The position numbers were made by a program, and so were the translations under genes. A stretch of DNA of 64,000 nt from Desulfobaculum bizertense DSM 18034 (GTDB lineage: Bacteria > Desulfobacterota > Desulfovibrionia > Desulfovibrionales > Desulfovibrionaceae). The DNA lies in contig NZ_FUYA01000009.1 of assembly GCF_900167065.1 (NCBI RefSeq), positions 1 through 64,000 on the forward strand. The letters are read 5' to 3'. Of the stretch, positions 51,845 to 61,352 are shown in pieces; the stretch's first letter is position 1, and every line of letters starts with the position of its first letter. A model generated the notes under the pieces. The model had not been told where the DNA came from. It searched no databases and saw only the letters and a list, made by a program, of their open reading frames with translations.

Positions 51845-53964
51845 CAGAGCATGCAAATATAGATGTGGTCGTCATTGGGGTGAATGCTGCGGCAACCCTC
51901 AGGGACTGCCTGGAAAGTGTCCAGCATTCACACTGGCCTCAGGATGCCCTTCGGCTTTTTTATGTTGATGGTGGTTCTGTGGATGAGAGCTGTGACATCG
52001 CGCTGGAGTGCGGGGCTGAGCTACTGCATCTGGAGCATGGCATAGCGCCGACCCCCGGGCGCGGGCGCAATGTAGGGTGGCAGGCTGGTAAGGCACCCTA
52101 TGTTCAGTTTTTGGATTCCGATACGCTTTTGGACCCGGAGTGGCTTGCTACAGGCATGAGCCTGCTTCAGGCAGAGCACAGTTGCGCGGCTGTTTTCGGG
52201 AATCGTCGAGAACAGAATCCGTCTGCCTCTGTGTACAACTGGATTGCGGATTTGGAGTGGAATCCACCCGCAGGGAAGGTTGCTGCATTTGGTGGAGATG
52301 TTCTGGTGCGCCGTGAGGCTTTGGCCAAAGTTGGCGGCTACGACGAAATTTTGGTTGCTGGCGAGGACCCGGACTGCTCGCTTCGCATTGGCGAACGAGG
52401 CTGGAGCATTGAGCATGTGGATGTGCCCATGACGATGCACGATATTGGGATGACGAAGCTTTCGCAGTGGGCGCGCCGGGCTTTTCGTACGGGCTATGGC
52501 TATGCCGCTGTGACACATCGCCATTTTCGTTCGCAGGAGAGCTTCTGGAAATATGAATGCGGGCGAATCCTTGCTCGTGGTGGGGCGGCACTGTGCGCAG
52601 TGCTGTGTTTTCTTTTGGGGCTTTTTTCTGCTCCGTGGCTTTGGGGCACTGCCGTTGCAGGTTTTGTCCTTTTGTACCCCCGGATTTTTTCCATCAGGAA
52701 GTTCATGGCGCAAAAGCAGATTACGCGGCCCAAGGCGCGAACATATGCATGGCACTGCACAATGGTTGTTGTGCCCCAAATTTTTGGAATGTTTCGCTAT
52801 ATGTGGGGAATCCTGACGGGGCAGCCTCTTCAGAACGCTGTGAAAAAGCTGGCCACAGCCGGGCAGCGTTTGGGGCTGTTTGTGGTTTTGGCTCTGCTTG
52901 TGACCTTGAGTGCCTGTAATCCTATTCGGCCTGAAATTGTTCCAGATGAGCATAGCGTCGGAGAGTTTAAGACTGACGAAGGTGCAATTAAATCCCGATT
53001 CGCAACAGAAGAGGCCATTGCCGCGTTTTCGCAGGAAGTGCCCAATACCTACCTGATGGGACCAGGGGACTCTCTGGAACTCAAAGTCTGGCAGCGGCCC
53101 GAACTCTCTGATCGTAATATTCGGGTGGCCCCGGACGGGACCATTAGCGTGATGCGCATTGGCATGGTGCAGGTCAAGGGACGGAGCATTCAGGACGTCA
53201 CCCGTGAGATCAGCAAGCGGCTGAGCAAATTTTATGAGCGACCGGAAGTCCGGCTCTCCGTGTCCCGCTATGCGAACAACAAAGCCTTTGTACTGGGGCG
53301 TGTGACCAATCCGGGCCTGATTACTTTTGAAGGCGAGGGGACGCTTTTGGAAGCCTTGGCATTATGCGGTGGTCTGCCGCTGTTGCGCAAGGAAGCCTTT
53401 TTGTCCAAGTGCGCCATTATTCGGGGACGGGACCGCATTGTGTGGGTTGATCTTGGTGATCTGCTTGAGGGAAACATGGCGCTTAATGCCAAAATCATGA
53501 ACAACGACGTTATTTATATTCCTGAAAGCGAAGACAAGGTGGCCTACGTGATGGGCTATGTCCGTTCTCCCGGAGCGATACGCCTCAAGAGTCGTATTAC
53601 GGTGCTGGATGCGATTATGCATTCTGGTGGACCCGCGCAGGGGGCAGACATGAGCCGCTGTTATCTGGTGCGCAACAAGGGTGGAAAGCCGCTCATTCGG
53701 CGCATCAGTTTGCGGGATGTTGTGGAGAAGGGAGACTTTTCCAGAAATTACATCGTGGAAGACAACGACGTTATCTACATAGGCTCGTCTGCAATGACGG
53801 ACTTCAACTACGTGATGCGCTCAATTATCCCAATGATGGACGTTTTGGATCTTGGCACCAATGTTTTGGAACGCTTTGGCGTCATGCCACATCTGCGTGA
53901 GGACTGGTGGGGATGTCTGGATTGTGACCAGCAGGATCTCAAGACAGATGATGATGACGACTAG
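51841..53964 (+). CDS. fusion of a family 2 glycosyltransferase and a Wza-like polysaccharide export lipoprotein
   Basis: 707 residues without an internal stop. Residues 1-330 are a complete GT2: VVVIGVNAAATLRDCL, LDSDTLLDPEW as DxD, GEDPDCSLRIGERG, then two membrane helices (about 240-282) and a typical ending (MFRYMWGILTGQ). A second protein begins at a GTG at 52840 (residue 334): VKKLATAGQRLG, a hydrophobic stretch, and lipobox LSAC with Cys359. Residues 400-707 are Wza-type: the poly-export domain (YLMGPGDSLELKVWQRPEL) and SLBB repeats. Normally these are separate genes. Either a fusion protein is made, or the internal GTG or signal-peptidase II yields the lipoprotein. No good ribosome site is seen for the GTG. 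Confidence 0.85.
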   Translation: MTEHANIDVVVIGVNAAATLRDCLESVQHSHWPQDALRLFYVDGGSVDESCDIALECGAELLHLEHGIAPTPGRGRNVGWQAGKAPYVQFLDSDTLLDPEWLATGMSLLQAEHSCAAVFGNRREQNPSASVYNWIADLEWNPPAGKVAAFGGDVLVRREALAKVGGYDEILVAGEDPDCSLRIGERGWSIEHVDVPMTMHDIGMTKLSQWARRAFRTGYGYAAVTHRHFRSQESFWKYECGRILARGGAALCAVLCFLLGLFSAPWLWGTAVAGFVLLYPRIFSIRKFMAQKQITRPKARTYAWHCTMVVVPQIFGMFRYMWGILTGQPLQNAVKKLATAGQRLGLFVVLALLVTLSACNPIRPEIVPDEHSVGEFKTDEGAIKSRFATEEAIAAFSQEVPNTYLMGPGDSLELKVWQRPELSDRNIRVAPDGTISVMRIGMVQVKGRSIQDVTREISKRLSKFYERPEVRLSVSRYANNKAFVLGRVTNPGLITFEGEGTLLEALALCGGLPLLRKEAFLSKCAIIRGRDRIVWVDLGDLLEGNMALNAKIMNNDVIYIPESEDKVAYVMGYVRSPGAIRLKSRITVLDAIMHSGGPAQGADMSRCYLVRNKGGKPLIRRISLRDVVEKGDFSRNYIVEDNDVIYIGSSAMTDFNYVMRSIIPMMDVLDLGTNVLERFGVMPHLREDWWGCLDCDQQDLKTDDDDD

Positions 53965-53981
53965 CTGAAACGGGAGGTCTG

Positions 53982-55772
53982 ATGGGGACAGGCAAGACCA
54001 AGACGCTGGGCCGCAGGGTCGCTGCAGGGTCAATTATGGGGATGGGCGCGAACGTTGTCTTTTTGGCAAGTCGCCTTGCTCTGACTCCCTTTATTCTGGC
54101 CTATGTTTCACTGGCAGATTTTGGTCTGTGGTCTGTGTGCTTTATTGTCCTTTCCTACGCCGGACTGACTGCTTTTGGCATTCAGAATGCCTACGTCAAA
54201 TACGTTGCGCAGTATAATGCAGAAGGAAATCTTGAATCCGCCAGTGTCTTGGTGAGCACCGGGCTTGTGGTGATGACGGGTGTGAGCCTTGTGCTTTTTG
54301 CTGCGCTTCTTGGGTGTGTGCCGCTGTTTATGACCCTTTTTGATATTGATCCCGACCTGCGTGAGCTGGCGGGGTTCATGATTTTGGGAACGGCTGCGGC
54401 ATTTTTGCTGGATCTGACTTTTTCGGCCTTTCGGGGCGTTTTGGAAGGCATGCAGGAAATCGTGCTCTCCCGGTCCGTCTGGCTTGCGGCGACTCTTTTG
54501 GAACTGGCCCTTGTTTTTGTCTTTTTGCCTCTTGGCTACGGCATTCGGGGTGTGCTCTACGCATACGCTCTCAAGACGGTTTTTGAAGTCCTGGTCAATA
54601 TGCTCTTTGCCTTCCGCAAAGTTCCGGGCCTGAGGGTTGGGCCTCGCTATGTGCGCCGGGAAGCCCTGCACGCGCTGTTTGTGTTTGGTGGGAAAGTACA
54701 GTTCCTTGGTGTGCTTGGGATTTTTCTTGGAACCTTTGACCGTATCGTTACGACGGCCATGCTTGGCCTTTCTGCCACTGGCCTTTTTGAAGTTGCCAGA
54801 AAACTTCCGTTCACGGGGCGGAGTATCACGGGCGCTGCGTTTGTTCCGTTTTTGCCTGCTGCGTCAAGCCTTGGTGGGGACTGGCTTGAGAGTCCTGCTC
54901 CCACTGTGCAGCAAAAATTTCGGAAGTATATGGCGCTGTGCCTGCTTGCTCTTGTTGGGTCCTGTTTTTTGATTGCTCCGCTGGCATTTTATGACTGGCA
55001 GCAGCGCGGCTATGGCTGGAGCGAACCGTCGTTTTGGGCCATGTGCCTAAGTGTGTTGCTGCTTTTTCTTCCGGGAATTCAGATTTTTGCATGGCTTCGC
55101 CGTTTCATAAGCGGCGGTGAATATCTGGAGTCTCCCAAGCTTGTTGAGCTGTACCTCACAGGCTGTCGGCACATCAATCTGGTGAATTTTACGCTCTATG
55201 CATTTTTGGCGGCAGCAGCAAATGAACTGCTCTATACGTGGCTCGGAACAGGATATGATGGCGCAGAACACATAATGCGTGTTATTTGTATTGTGAGTCT
55301 CGTGCATCTGGCGACAGGAGCGGGCACTGCGGTGTTCAAGGGTGTGAATCGCACCGGGCGTGAGCTTGAATACACGCTCATGCAGCTTGTCCTCGCACTT
55401 TTGTGGATTCCGGGGCTGGCATGGAGCTATGGCCTTTATGGTGCAGTTCTTGGCGTGGCACTGAGCACCATCCCGCCAAGTTGCTATTTTATTGTTCGCA
55501 CAAATCAGGCCCTGCGGATTGCATGGCGAGAGTACTTTGTCCGCACCGTGCTTCCGGGCTTTGCTCCCATCTTGAGTGGTGGGCTTGTCTGGCTTGTGCT
55601 TTCCCAGCTTCCGCAGTTCTCCCGGTGGACAACGTTGTTTGTCCTTGGCGGGCTGGGGCTGGGATATTTGACCGTTACCGCATTTCTCCTTTGGGCACTT
55701 TTTGTGACGCAGGAGGAGATGGGGATGGTGCGGAACGCGTTTTCTCGACTGTGGGCAAAGCTGAGAGGTTAA
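53982..55772 (+). CDS. Wzx-type polysaccharide flippase
   Basis: 596 residues with about 12-14 membrane helices and the MOP-superfamily N-terminus (GSIMGMGANVVFLASRLALT, then LSLADFGLWSVCF-type). It should flip lipid-linked repeat units from the cytosolic to the periplasmic face. It starts 17 bases after the fusion gene, with GGGAGG upstream, and ends one base before the next start codon region. Its presence with Wza- and Wzc-like genes points to a Wzx/Wzy-dependent pathway. Confidence 0.87.
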   Translation: MGTGKTKTLGRRVAAGSIMGMGANVVFLASRLALTPFILAYVSLADFGLWSVCFIVLSYAGLTAFGIQNAYVKYVAQYNAEGNLESASVLVSTGLVVMTGVSLVLFAALLGCVPLFMTLFDIDPDLRELAGFMILGTAAAFLLDLTFSAFRGVLEGMQEIVLSRSVWLAATLLELALVFVFLPLGYGIRGVLYAYALKTVFEVLVNMLFAFRKVPGLRVGPRYVRREALHALFVFGGKVQFLGVLGIFLGTFDRIVTTAMLGLSATGLFEVARKLPFTGRSITGAAFVPFLPAASSLGGDWLESPAPTVQQKFRKYMALCLLALVGSCFLIAPLAFYDWQQRGYGWSEPSFWAMCLSVLLLFLPGIQIFAWLRRFISGGEYLESPKLVELYLTGCRHINLVNFTLYAFLAAAANELLYTWLGTGYDGAEHIMRVICIVSLVHLATGAGTAVFKGVNRTGRELEYTLMQLVLALLWIPGLAWSYGLYGAVLGVALSTIPPSCYFIVRTNQALRIAWREYFVRTVLPGFAPILSGGLVWLVLSQLPQFSRWTTLFVLGGLGLGYLTVTAFLLWALFVTQEEMGMVRNAFSRLWAKLRG

Positions 55773-55773
55773 C

Positions 55774-57942
55774 ATGTCAGAGACACCCTCTTTAGGTCCT
55801 CCCAGAGTGATGGGAAGCAAAGGCAAACCCTTTGATGTTCCGGGGGCAATTTCCCGGTACATGAAGGTTATTGTTGTGCTGGGTCTCGGTCTGTTCATGC
55901 TGCTTGCACCGCTGGCGTTTATTATGAGCAAGCCATTCTATGAAGTGAGTGGCTCTTTGCGCTTGACCCGTGAAATTCCTCCAATCATTACGAATTTTGG
56001 ACAGCGCCAAATTTCCAGCTATTTCCGCGACTATGCCCAGACTCAGCTTCGGGTGCTGATGGCGGAGCAGACGCTTCAGCAGGCATGGGAGCGTTTGCCT
56101 GAGAATTTTCAGGAAAATATTCTTCCCGGCGTGAAGGATTCCAAACTTGCAGCTCAGCTTTTGCCCAGAAAACTGAACGCAGGGGTGGTGTATGGAACGA
56201 CGTTTTTGACCCTTGGAGCGAGTGGTAATGTTCCCGAAGGACTGGCGGAGTTGGTCAACACCGTCATGCTTGTTTTTGCTGAACGCGTGCAGCAGGAAGA
56301 AGCGGGAATTGATTCTTCCCGTATTGTTGGTTTTCGCAAAGAACGGGAGAAGCTTGCTGCGAACGTCGAAGAGTTGTCCAACGAACTGGAACGCATAGGA
56401 AGCAAGGTCCGCACGAGTACGTTTACTGAACAGTTTAACCTGTCCAGCAAGCTGCAGAACGAGATGCAAAAAGCGTGGGTTCAGGCTTATGCTGATTTGC
56501 TGAACAAGGAGAATGCCTACAAGAGCATCAAGGGGCAGGCTGAGCAGATTCGAAAGCTTCCCATTCAGTCTCTTGCCGATGAAATGGTTGCTGGTGACGA
56601 GTCCTTGTGGAGCATCAGCTACTGGACATACAAGACCATGCAGGAAATGCGGGCTACCATTGATGGAACGACGTCGAGCAACCCGGACCGGCGCTACATT
56701 GAGGCCCGCATGGGGTCCATGAAGAATTATGAAACGCAGCTGAAAGAACGAATTTCTGCCCGCGCGTTACGTATTGTTGGGGATAAGCGGGATTACGAGC
56801 TGGACCGGAGAGTCATTGAGGCCCGTCATCAGTTTGAAGCGGCGCTGCGTACAGAAGAAAATTTGCGAGAAAAGCTGAACATTGCAGAGAAGGAAGTTGC
56901 AGAGACTTCGCAGGGTATTCTCAAAGCGCAACGGATTGCCGCCCGGGTGGAACACGCCCGCGAGCAGCTGTTTCGTTTTGATGAACGTTTGGGTGACCTT
57001 GCTGCAGAAGCAGGAAGCGGAGTCAGCCGCGTTGTTATTCAAACCTTTGCGAGTCCGCCCATTGCCCCGGCTGGAAACAGCTTCAAAAAGCTGCTTATTA
57101 TGTGCTTTGCCCTGTCTTTTGGCAGTGTGGGCTGTGTGTTCCTTGCTGGTGATCTTGTGGATGGGCGAATCCGGAGCCCCAAAGACATGGGGCATGCAGT
57201 GGATGGGCAGGTCTCGTGGCCTATTTCTAAATATGATGGTGACTTTGCGCGAGTCTCTCTTGAAAGCCCAACAGACGTGAGCGCCAAAGCTATTCGCAGC
57301 CTTGCGGATAAGCTCAATGACGAGCACGCCGCAAATGGTGCCAAGATTGTTCTTTTTTCTGGTGCAGGACGGGAGTGCGGCTCGACAACCCTTGCCCTGA
57401 ACACGGCCCATGCTCTGACCATGCACTCGCCGCGAGTGCTTTTGGCCGAGATTAACTCGGTGAGTCATGGCTTGTCCGAAATCATGGGGCATGATCGCAA
57501 GGCGGGCGTGCCTATTGAAGAGAGTGGCGAACATGATGTGGCGTTTTTGGACGCAATCATGCGCGATGAAGAACGGAAAATCTGGATTCTGTTTGTGGAC
57601 GAAAGCCATTGGCTGGATCTTGAAGCCAACCGTTTTGTTTCTGTGCTGGAATCTCTGAAAAAAAGCTATGATTTCATCGTTATTGACTCTGGTCCTGTGC
57701 TCATGAGTGACCTGACCGAGTTTATGGCTCGGCATACGGATATTGCTGTGCTCGTGGGGCAGGGTGACGGGAGCCTTTACAAGAATGCGCGTTTTTCTGC
57801 TGAGCTGTTCCGCATGCTGGAAGTCCCGGCACTGGCTGCCGTACTCAACTGGGGCGCAAAGCGCATACCAAGCAGTTTGGAAAAATTTGTGGCGCGTGTG
57901 CCGCTGCTTGCGAAACTGGTTCATCATTCCCGACGCATCTAG
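55774..57942 (+). CDS. Wzc-like polysaccharide co-polymerase with degenerate kinase domain
   Basis: 722 residues. TM1 is at about 31-52 and TM2 at about 438-460, enclosing a long periplasmic coiled-coil Wzz region. A cytosolic BY-kinase-like domain (about 500-722) follows. Its Walker A is altered (GAGRECGSTT from G530, no Lys), Walker A' reads LLAEIN instead of LLIDAD, Walker B IVIDSGPV is near normal, and no C-terminal Tyr cluster is seen. It probably sets chain length but does not phosphorylate. It starts two bases after the flippase stop. Confidence 0.85.
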   Translation: MSETPSLGPPRVMGSKGKPFDVPGAISRYMKVIVVLGLGLFMLLAPLAFIMSKPFYEVSGSLRLTREIPPIITNFGQRQISSYFRDYAQTQLRVLMAEQTLQQAWERLPENFQENILPGVKDSKLAAQLLPRKLNAGVVYGTTFLTLGASGNVPEGLAELVNTVMLVFAERVQQEEAGIDSSRIVGFRKEREKLAANVEELSNELERIGSKVRTSTFTEQFNLSSKLQNEMQKAWVQAYADLLNKENAYKSIKGQAEQIRKLPIQSLADEMVAGDESLWSISYWTYKTMQEMRATIDGTTSSNPDRRYIEARMGSMKNYETQLKERISARALRIVGDKRDYELDRRVIEARHQFEAALRTEENLREKLNIAEKEVAETSQGILKAQRIAARVEHAREQLFRFDERLGDLAAEAGSGVSRVVIQTFASPPIAPAGNSFKKLLIMCFALSFGSVGCVFLAGDLVDGRIRSPKDMGHAVDGQVSWPISKYDGDFARVSLESPTDVSAKAIRSLADKLNDEHAANGAKIVLFSGAGRECGSTTLALNTAHALTMHSPRVLLAEINSVSHGLSEIMGHDRKAGVPIEESGEHDVAFLDAIMRDEERKIWILFVDESHWLDLEANRFVSVLESLKKSYDFIVIDSGPVLMSDLTEFMARHTDIAVLVGQGDGSLYKNARFSAELFRMLEVPALAAVLNWGAKRIPSSLEKFVARVPLLAKLVHHSRRI

Positions 57943-57966
57943 TGCGCGATACGAGAAGGAGCATCT

Positions 57967-58953
57967 ATGTCTCAGTCTGAACCTGTCTTTGTCTGCTGTG
58001 TCGAAGCTGGTCCGCTAGAAATTGGCTGCGTGCGTTTGGCCGGAAGTCTACGCCGGTTTGGGGGACGCTTTGCACGAAATCCCTTTATCGCCGTGACGCC
58101 CCGGCTTGGTCCGCCTCTTGGGAAAAAGACTCTGGCCGCGTTTGAGCAGCTCGATGTGCAGTATGAGCGCTTTCGGGCGGATGAGGAATATGCGTGGAAT
58201 AATTTCATGAACAAGCCGCATGCCATTTTGCGAGCGCAGGAGCTGAGTGGGGCAGAGGTCCTGACATGGCTTGATAGCGACGTGCTGGTTTTGCATGAAC
58301 CCTCTTTGCTGGAGTTGTCTGAGACAGAAGACCTTGCCGCATGTGCTCCAGACAAGAATTTGGGAAGTTCTGGGCCTGATGACGAAAACGATGCCTACTG
58401 GCAGGAGCTGTGCGCTCTGATGGGAATAGACATAGAGGCGCTTCCTTTTGTGACGACATGGGCAGAGCAGGAAAAAATTCGGCTCTATTACAACAGCGGA
58501 GTCTTTAGTTTCCGGACGTCCACGGGATTTGCCGAACGCTATCTGGAAGACTGCCGAACGCTTTTGGATGCGCGACTTGCCTCACAGCATGCAGGCATCT
58601 TTTTTACCGATCAGGTTATGCTTGGGCTAACGGCCTATCGACTGGGTATGAGGATGCGGGAGCTTCCTCATATGTATAATTTTGCAGTGGGGTCCTCAGA
58701 GCCGGATGCGTGGGAGTCTCCGCTGCTGTCTGATGTCGTGTGCCTGCATTATCACGACGCAATGTGGCCCAAAAACTGGCCGCGTCTTGTGCGTTCTTTG
58801 GCCAAGGCCCGCAGTGATGTGTCGGGCTGGATGGCGCCAAAGGGTCCAATGGTCAATCCGCAGGGGCTGATGGGAAAAATTTGCTCTCGACTGCAAAAGC
58901 ATTTCCGTGAGCGGTTTTTGCACAGGCACATGGCGGGATGCAAAGTGGTGTAG
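57967..58953 (+). CDS. glycosyltransferase-like protein (GT-A type)
   Basis: 328 residues. It has a GT-A-like layout with VFVCCVEAGPLEIG at the start, GAEVLTWLDSDVLVLHEP containing a DxD metal motif (about 96-102), and LYYNSGVFSFR and DQVMLGL later, as in family 8-type nucleotide-sugar transferases. Late His in LHYHDAMWPKNW is also a feature of that group. No signal or membrane segment. It likely adds one sugar in the cytosol. The exact family is uncertain. AGAAGGAGC supports the start. Confidence 0.7.
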   Translation: MSQSEPVFVCCVEAGPLEIGCVRLAGSLRRFGGRFARNPFIAVTPRLGPPLGKKTLAAFEQLDVQYERFRADEEYAWNNFMNKPHAILRAQELSGAEVLTWLDSDVLVLHEPSLLELSETEDLAACAPDKNLGSSGPDDENDAYWQELCALMGIDIEALPFVTTWAEQEKIRLYYNSGVFSFRTSTGFAERYLEDCRTLLDARLASQHAGIFFTDQVMLGLTAYRLGMRMRELPHMYNFAVGSSEPDAWESPLLSDVVCLHYHDAMWPKNWPRLVRSLAKARSDVSGWMAPKGPMVNPQGLMGKICSRLQKHFRERFLHRHMAGCKVV

Positions 58954-58955
58954 CT

Positions 58956-61352
58956 ATGCGTATACGGAGCTGTCTTACAGTCTTTTTTTATGGTGTTTTG
59001 AGCCTCGCTCTCTTGTCCTGCTCGGATGAGCCAGAGCAGGCTCCTCGTGTGAAACTGACAGAGACAGTTCTTGTGGAAAACGTCCAGAGACTGGGCATCA
59101 ATCTTGGTGATGATTTTTGGTATTCTGGTGCTGTTCTGACCAAGGAACGCATTCCACATGGCGGCTTTGAAGGGGTTCTGTATCGCCAAATCACGTGGGG
59201 ACCACGAGGGGGCGCGGACTGGTATGCCGACTGGTTCCAGACTGGAGAATGGGGCGGTATTCTTGAGGGGGCAACGGCAACCTTTTTGACCGGGCCTGCT
59301 CAGGGAATTCCTCGGCGCATCATGCGCATCGATCGGGAGCTGGTTCCTGGTGCTGAGAAGAATGGACCGCTTCCCGTGTATCGCTTTGATCGCCCCCTTG
59401 CTTCGCCTCGCCTCAATGATGCACTGCTCCTTGAATCTCGTCAGCTTGATTTGGGCTATGTCGGACAGCATGGCGGAAGCTGGTGGGTTTTTGGTGAAAA
59501 TGGTGGGCAGGTCCAAAGCGTTTCAGATCCTCGACCGGGGAGCAAGGGGCAGCAGAGTGTGCTTCTTGATGCTCGGAAAAAAGGCTGTTGCGCGGGAATC
59601 CTTGCACCTCTTTTAGATTCTCGGTGGGCCGAAGCAACGGGCGACTGGCGTGTCTCTTTTTGGGCCAAGGGCAGTGGTGAGCTGGTCGTCTACCTTGGGA
59701 ATTTTGCGCATCGGGGCAGGCATGGCGCGAGCTTTCAGACTGTGAAGCTTTGGCCCACGTGGAAGAAATATACGCTGGAATTTTCGCTGAAAGAATTTTC
59801 ATGGCGGCTTATGGGACTTGGAATGAGCATGCACGACGGCGTGCTTGTGCTGGATGAAGTGAGTTGTAAGCGTCTGGGAGATGAGAATCCCACTGCGTTT
59901 CGGGATGATGTGTTGCGGACCCTTCGCCGTTTTCAGCCCGGGGTTTTGCGCTATCTCCAGCTTGGGGGGAGTAGTCTGGAAAACATTCTGCGCCCGCGCG
60001 AATACCGGCTGGCCTACAGCTCTTCGCGCTCTGATGCTCCGTCAGGTCAGCTCTGGCCTGTCCATCCCAAAAGTACAGGTGTTGCCCGGTTCCACAGCTA
60101 TGGACTGCATGAGTTTTTGACGCTCTGCGAAAGCGTGGGCACCTCACCGTGGTACTGCCTGCCCGGCACCTTTACCATTCAGGAAATGCAGGGACTTATT
60201 GAGTACCTCGCTGGTCCAGAAACGACACGCATGGGCGCGCTTCGGGCTGCGCGCGGACATCCGGAACCGTGGACGTCTGCTTTTGAGCACATTTACCTCG
60301 AAGTTGGCAACGAAGCATGGAACGACATGCACCCGTATCGTCATGCGGGCTTTAATCTGCGTGCCGAATACTGGGAGAGTCTGTTTTCTGCTGCGGCACT
60401 GTCTCCTTACTCCAATTCGAAAATTCATTGTGTTGCTGGTTCTCAGGCTGTGAACGCCCACCTCTCTTTGCGCCTTGCACAAGACATTCCTCATGCGTCG
60501 CATCTCGCGATTGCTCCCTATATTCTTCATGACCTGAGTCAGCATATCGCCTCGCAGGGAGCAGAAGCCGTGTATATGACTGCGCTTGCTGTCCCCCGTT
60601 TTGCTTTGGCAGAGGGGGAGCTTGGGCATGTCCTTGATGCGCTTCAGGAGCGCAGGGGACCTGCTCTTGCGGTGTATGAAGTGAACCATCACCCAACGGG
60701 TGGAGATGCCCCGGAACAGGCGTGCAATGATTTGGTTACCGGTGTTGGTGCTGGGGTGAACCTTGTGGACTGGATGCTCTCGCTCATGGAACGGGGCGTG
60801 CTGGTTCAGAACATGTTCCAGCTTGCACAGTTTGAATATCCGGGAAGCAATCAGCGACGTCTGCGCCTTTGGGGCTGTGCCCTGAACATGAAAGAAGGGG
60901 CAGAACGCTATCGTCCAACGTTTCTTGCCGCAGAAATGGTGAACTGGGTTTTGCAGGGCAAGCTTCTTGCGTGCGAGGTCTCGGGGAGTCCCATGCTGCG
61001 GCTGGCTGACTTTGTGCAGCCCAAGCCAGAAGAAAAAGAGAATCGGGAGTTGCGTCGCTTCTCATTTCCTGCGCTTCGGGCCTATGCCACAAAAGATGGG
61101 AAGAACCGAGGACTTGTGCTTGTGAATTTGCATCCTCGCGAAAGTTTGCGGCCAGAACTGAATCTGGAAGGCAATCCGCGTTTTGTACGCTGGGCTGTTT
61201 TGGCTGCGCCAAAGCTGGAAGACTCGAATGAGCCAGAGCACAGGCCAGAGGTGCATATAGAGGAAGAAGAGTTGAGCGGACTGGATGTTCGATCTGGTAT
61301 AACGCTCCCCCCCCATAGCCTGACTGTTTTGAGCTGGGAGGAAGACCGATGA
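58956..61352 (+). CDS. clan-A glycoside hydrolase-like lipoprotein
   Basis: 798 residues from the ATG at 58956, two bases after the preceding stop. A lipoprotein signal ends in LLSC (Cys22). Residues 60-300 may hold a carbohydrate-binding jelly roll (FWAKGSGELVVYLG). A TIM barrel follows with EVGNEAWN (E453, acid/base position of clan A) and AVYEVNHH (E575, nucleophile position), as in GH51-type arabinofuranosidases. It should face the periplasm or outer surface. In an export operon it may trim or release the polymer, like PslG in Pseudomonas. Not assigned to a family. Confidence 0.7.
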   Translation: MRIRSCLTVFFYGVLSLALLSCSDEPEQAPRVKLTETVLVENVQRLGINLGDDFWYSGAVLTKERIPHGGFEGVLYRQITWGPRGGADWYADWFQTGEWGGILEGATATFLTGPAQGIPRRIMRIDRELVPGAEKNGPLPVYRFDRPLASPRLNDALLLESRQLDLGYVGQHGGSWWVFGENGGQVQSVSDPRPGSKGQQSVLLDARKKGCCAGILAPLLDSRWAEATGDWRVSFWAKGSGELVVYLGNFAHRGRHGASFQTVKLWPTWKKYTLEFSLKEFSWRLMGLGMSMHDGVLVLDEVSCKRLGDENPTAFRDDVLRTLRRFQPGVLRYLQLGGSSLENILRPREYRLAYSSSRSDAPSGQLWPVHPKSTGVARFHSYGLHEFLTLCESVGTSPWYCLPGTFTIQEMQGLIEYLAGPETTRMGALRAARGHPEPWTSAFEHIYLEVGNEAWNDMHPYRHAGFNLRAEYWESLFSAAALSPYSNSKIHCVAGSQAVNAHLSLRLAQDIPHASHLAIAPYILHDLSQHIASQGAEAVYMTALAVPRFALAEGELGHVLDALQERRGPALAVYEVNHHPTGGDAPEQACNDLVTGVGAGVNLVDWMLSLMERGVLVQNMFQLAQFEYPGSNQRRLRLWGCALNMKEGAERYRPTFLAAEMVNWVLQGKLLACEVSGSPMLRLADFVQPKPEEKENRELRRFSFPALRAYATKDGKNRGLVLVNLHPRESLRPELNLEGNPRFVRWAVLAAPKLEDSNEPEHRPEVHIEEEELSGLDVRSGITLPPHSLTVLSWEEDR

